This document shows, in pieces, positions 60,491-64,000 of a DNA stretch of 64,000 nt; position 1 is the first letter of the stretch, and every line of letters begins with the position of its first letter. Under the pieces are notes generated by a model that saw only the letters and a program-made list of their open reading frames with translations, was not told the origin of the DNA and did no database searches. Location of the stretch: the NCBI GenBank assembly GCA_007449985.2, contig VIIQ02000075.1, positions 331,501-395,500 of the forward strand, read 5' to 3'. The translations under genes and the position numbers were made by a program. This stretch comes from Desmodesmus armatus. Taxonomy: Eukaryota > Chlorophyta > Chlorophyceae > Sphaeropleales > Scenedesmaceae.

Positions 60491-62215
60491 CTGAGGGTAT
60501 CCAGGGCCTGCTGTTCCTGCAGTGCCCTGCCAATATTCACAAACTCCACTGAGTAGCCGTGCTGCTGTGCCATGGATGCAGCCCAGCCCCTGAACTCAGC
60601 CCGGGTCCACTCAAACTTGTGGTCGCCATGGCGCAGGGGCTGGCCGTCCCTGCCTGGGGGGCCGGCCATGACACTCCTGGAATTTGAAGGAATGAGGGCG
60701 GTAAAGTGAAGTTGGTGCGGTTGTGGGAGTGTGGGTGTGGGTGTGGGTGTGTGTGTGGAAAGGGGGGGGGGGGGGGGGGCTGGCCGTCCCTGCCAGGGGG
60801 GCCGGCCATGCCACTCCTGCAATTTGGAGGATGGAGGGCAGGAGAGTTGAGTGGTTTGTGTTAGTGTGGGTGTGTGGGTGAGGGTATGGAGGGGGGGGTG
60901 GCGGGAGGGCTACAGGTCAGCCAGAGGTGGAGAACAGTGAGGGTGCATAGGTGCAAGGGAGGGAGTTTAGCATGTTGCGCCCCAGCACGTCAACTGGCTG
61001 CGGCTCCAGATGCTCCAACACCTCAATGCACTCACTTTACACACATATGGTTTGAATCAGAGCCCACGGCGCACCCCCTGCCCTCCTGATAATACCACCC
61101 AGATGCCACCCACCCCCCCAGAGACCCCCCGTCTCCCCCCCAGTCACCTGCATTCATGGCCCGTAGGACACAGTTGTACTGTTTCAGTTAGGTGTTGTGA
61201 ACACAGCCACCCTGGGCCTCAACCCACCCAGCACATCAACTGCCTGCGGCTCCAAAACCCTAGCCATGCTGCCAAGTCTACACACACACAGGGCCAAGTA
61301 AATTACAGCCCACTCTGTGCACTTCCTCCCTCCCTAACCAGACCACCCGGATGCCCCCATCCCCCCCTCCCTCCGCCCCCCCCCCTCCCTCCGTCCCCCC
61401 CCCCCCCTGACCCACCCCTCCCACTGACCTGTATTGATCGCCCGCAGGACACAGTTGTACTCCCAGTTAGGTGTTGTGAACACAGCAACCCGGGGCCTTA
61501 GCCCTCCCAGCACATTATGCCCCAGCACATAAACTGACTTCAACTCCAGATGCTCCAACACCTCGATGCATGCAGCCTAATCCACACACGGGCTAATGGC
61601 CTCACACCCATTCACCCCCCCCCCCCCCCCGTCGTGTTTGCCCCTCCATAAAAGACCCTCAAATGCCTGCCCTCCCCCCCCCCAAGCCATGCCCCTCCAC
61701 CACACTCACCTGCATTGATTGCCCGCAGGACACAGTTGTACTCCCAGTTTGGTGTGGTGAACACAGCCACCCGGGCCTCAACCCACCCAGCACGTTGTGC
61801 CCCAGCACATCAACTGACTGCGGCTCCAAATGCTCCAGAACCTCGATGCATGCAGCCAAGTCCCACACACCCAGGCTGTAGCCCCTGGTCCCCCCACAGC
61901 CCTGGGCCGTTATCCCCGGGCTTGGCCCAGTTGACGGCAGCCCTGGCCCAGTTGGCCTCGAGCCTGGCAGGCCTGCCCAGACTGCCCCATCTGGCCCACC
62001 TGGCCCCAGATCTGGCCCAGCTGGCCCCAGGCCTGGGCTTGTGAGGTCCCCTTGCAGCAGCAGCAGTTGGACAGCCCAGCTGGCCCCTCCATCTGGCCCC
62101 CCGCCAGATGAGGATACCGTCCCAGTGTAGAGTCCTCCCTGCCCCTGCTGCCCACTTTGCTGCTGCTGCTGGTCCTGCTGCAATGCTGCTGCTGCTGCCA
62201 GGGGATCCTTTGCAC

Positions 62216-62254
<39 letters not shown>

Positions 62255-64000
62255 ATGAAGCGTGTGAGGTCGTGTGAGGAACATCAGTGAAGCTGTTTGC
62301 TGTGCCCTGGAAGACTGAAAAACCCTCTGACAGCCCCATACCACCCTCTGACGCCTCAGACAGCCCCCCATCCTCAAGCCTCAGGCTAGACCCTGGCGCA
62401 TTCACAGAGGGCGCTCCCCTGAGAGCCTGGCACCAACAACCCCAGATATTGATATCGTACTGCCCTCCCCTTCAAACGCTGCCAAACCAGGCCCCTCTGC
62501 CGCTACACACCAGCAGGTGCTGCTGCTACAGCTGCACCCCTTTCTGGATGCATCCCTACCATCCCCACTGCCTCGCCACTGACCCCAGCAGCAGGGATTC
62601 TGCTGCAGCTGCACCCCCACCCCCAGCAGCACCCCCACCCCCACCCCCAGCAGCAGCAGCACCCCCACCCCCACCCCCAGCAGCAGCAGCACCCCCACCC
62701 CCAGCCGCAGCAGCAGCAGCATTACCGCACCCGCAGGCCCAGAACCTCATTTCCGGAGGGTTCTAGGGTCATGCGTGTGCTCTGCATGCCTTGCAGTCGC
62801 CTTGCAGCTGCTGCTAGCTCCCGCTGTGAGAGGTCCCACCCCCACCAGCCGCTGCAGGGGTGTGAAGGCACACTCACACAGCAGGTGCTTCAAGAGGCCG
62901 CCATCACCACAACCGAGGTCCAGCACGGTTGACATGCCGCAGCGGCTGACCAGCTCTGACACCAAGCGACGACGCTGGAGGCCTGTGATTTTTTGGGGCG
63001 GCGGGGGGGGGGGAGTGAGGGTTGAGGGGCACGCCAGGTGAGTGAGTGAGTGAGTGAGTGGGTGATTGAGTCTGAGTGAGTGCAGATACAGCACTCGCAC
63101 AGCAGTGCTTCAAGAGGCCCGCCGTCACCGCAACCGATGTCGAGGACGGTTTTACATGCCGCAGCGGCTGACCAGCTCTGACACCAGGCGGCGACGCTGG
63201 AGGCCTGTGTGTGTGGGGGGGGGGTGAGGGGGAGTGAAGGTGGACGGCACACTAGCTGAGTGAGTGAGTGAGTGAGTGAGTGAGTGAGATATTGAGTCTG
63301 AGTACGATAGCACAGCAGGTGCTTCAAGAGGCCGCCGTCACCACAGCCAAGGTCCAGCACGGTTGACATGCCGCAGCGGCTGACCAGCTCGGATACCAGG
63401 CGGCGACGCTGCAGGCCTGTTGTGAAAGTGGGTTGGGGTGGGGGGAGAAATGAGGGTTGAGGGCACACCAGGTGCCACCTGGTCACGGTGAGTGAGCAAG
63501 GGAGTCGTTGAGTATGAACAGGTATGAAAGACACTGGCACAGCAGGTGCTGCAGGAGGCCCGCCGTCACCACAGCCAAGGTCCTGCACGGTTGACATGCC
63601 GCAGCGGCTGACAGCTCGGACACCAGGCGGCGACGCTGGAGGCCTGTGTGTGTGTGGGGGGGGGTGAGGGGGAGTGAAGGTGGACGGCACACTAGCTGAG
63701 TGAGTGAGTGAGTGAGATATTGAGTCTGAGTACGATAGCACAGCAGGTGCTTCAAGAGGCCGCCGTCACCACAGCCGAGGTCCAGCACGGTTTGACATGC
63801 CGCAGCGGCTGTCCAGCTCGGACACCAGGCGGCGACGCTGGAGGCCTGTGTGTGTGTGGGGGGGGGGGTGAGGGGGAGTGAAGGTGGACGGCACACTAGC
63901 TGAGTGAGTGAGTGAGATATTGAGTCTGAGTACGATAGCACAGCAGGTGCTTCAAGAGGCCGCCGTCACCACAGCCGAGGTCCAGCACGGTTGACATGCC
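59635..64000 (-). CDS. HEN1: HEN1-type small-RNA 2'-O-methyltransferase, 5' part outside window, exons tandemly repeated
   Basis: HEN1 methylates the 3'-terminal ribose of small RNAs and protects them from uridylation and decay. Seen on the minus strand: a SAM-binding exon (62982 down) with QRRRLVSELVSRCGMSTVLDLGCGDGGLL and, after a one-base frame break, LSQRELAAAARRLQGM; an exon with WDLAACIEVLEHLEP (to about 61724), giving the ExxEH metal ligands; and a clean copy of that exon, 61576-61429, through FTTPNWEYNCVLRAINT. The last exon is 60653-59635 (acceptor at 60676 also possible), with GDHKFEWTRAEF (third metal His) and YSVEFVNIG, followed by a long poly-Gln/poly-Ala tail. Exons 61576-61429 and 60653-59635 join in frame. 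Other copies carry frameshifts. The family is secure; whether this locus gives an active enzyme is not. Confidence 0.8.
59904..59951. repeat. (CTG)16 run encoding poly-Ala in HEN1
   Basis: Sixteen CTG units; on the minus strand the frame reads GCA, giving a poly-Ala tract in the HEN1 tail. Shorter runs of the same kind lie at about 60123-60149 and 62221-62253. Confidence 0.95.
60451..60489. repeat. (CTG)13 run encoding poly-Gln in HEN1
   Basis: Thirteen CTG units; the minus-strand frame reads CAG, giving a poly-Gln tract directly after the methyltransferase core. Confidence 0.95.
60630..60845 (-). repeat. Duplicated start of the last HEN1 exon, split by a poly-G/C run
   Basis: GGCTGGCCGTCCCTGCC plus the following exon start and intron end (through about 60710) recurs at 60779-60845. 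The outer copy keeps a TTGCAG acceptor but is cut off after about 40 exon bases by an 18-base homopolymer (about 60761-60779). Confidence 0.88.
60965..61865 (-). repeat. Four copies of the HEN1 metal-ligand exon
   Basis: Minus-strand copies: about 61865-61724 (joined to upstream coding sequence but one C short after LGGLRP), 61576-61429 (frame intact), about 61285-61148 (degenerate, TGA after TTPN) and about 61025-60965 (5' fragment only). They share ATCGAGGTGTTGGAGCATCT-type sequence and GACACAGTTGTACT near the donor. Confidence 0.9.
62590..62725. repeat. GC-rich minisatellite in HEN1
   Basis: Repeated blocks of CACCCCCACCCCCAGCAGCA type, period about 30 bp. They lie between the SAM-binding part and the next HEN1 coding part and read as Gly/Ala-rich in one minus-strand frame. 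Confidence 0.85.
62868..64000 (-). repeat. Array of at least six copies of the HEN1 SAM-binding exon
   Basis: Exon acceptors (CACAG or similar before GCCTCCAGCG) lie at 62982, 63204, 63416, 63643 and 63845; a sixth copy is cut by the window end. Spacing is 202-227 bp. Copies 1 and 3 are in frame and the visible part of copy 6 too; copy 2 has a TAA after RCGM, copy 4 lacks one base, copy 5 has one extra A. Introns between copies carry G-runs and (TGAG)n. Confidence 0.93.

Noticed and set aside
62775..63041. Plus-strand ORFs across the HEN1 exon array
   Set aside because: Antisense to clear HEN1 exons and repeated with them.
1..64000. CRISPR array, bacterial operon or prophage
   Set aside because: Spliceosomal introns throughout and eukaryotic gene content; the direct repeats at 62.9-64 kb are exon copies, not CRISPR repeats.

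Overview
This window reads as nuclear DNA of a green alga. The evidence is genes split by many short GT-AG introns, long CAG/CTG runs giving Gln and Ala tracts, TGTAA polyadenylation-type signals behind several genes, and a plant-like gene set. A chlorophycean, perhaps of the Scenedesmus group, fits best, but that is inference from style only. I built gene models by eye; for most genes the exon lengths keep one reading frame from start to stop, which strongly supports the splice sites chosen.

Layout. 0-1 kb (-): 3' part cut off, a two-segment membrane protein. 1.2-2.4 kb (+): DUF1826 protein. 2.7-4.2 kb (-): a protein like the N-terminal extension of long bacterial RluA pseudouridine synthases, without the catalytic domain. 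4.2-5.4 kb: spacer with a MITE-like element. 5.4-11.4 kb (-): APC3/CDC27, a core anaphase-promoting-complex subunit, 16 exons. 11.8-13.9 kb (+): TRAP-alpha of the ER translocon. 14.6-14.9 kb (-): possible small gene. 15.1-16.2 kb (+): unrecognised protein. 16.8-19.7 kb (-): class 3 lipase. 21.3-26.6 kb (-): C2/VASt membrane-anchored lipid-transfer-type protein. 26.9-28.6 kb (+): acidic Ala/Gln/Glu-rich protein with an in-frame stop near its apparent start. 29.9-35.3 kb (-): large dynamin-related GTPase. 37.1-40.9 kb (-): secretory-pathway Ala-rich membrane protein. 41.4-43.5 kb (+): secreted protein of an uncharacterised plant/algal family. 45.0-47.9 kb (-): sulfotransferase-like type II membrane protein. 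48.4-56.8 kb (+): glutamine-dependent NAD+ synthetase. 59.6-64.0 kb (-, runs off the end): HEN1-type small-RNA methyltransferase.

The genes are housekeeping or cell-biological and unrelated in pathway; several are divergently paired over 0.2-0.5 kb. The striking part is the last 14 kb. In NAD synthetase, three exon ends with their splice donor or stop codon are repeated in tandem in the following intron or 3' flank. In HEN1 nearly every visible part of the gene is tandemly repeated: the SAM-binding exon at least six times, the metal-ligand (ExxEH) exon four times, the last exon's start twice and its 3' end three times. Many copies carry single-base frameshifts, so it is open whether this HEN1 locus is functional, decaying or partly mis-assembled. 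A separate 55-bp-arm hairpin lies in a sulfotransferase intron.
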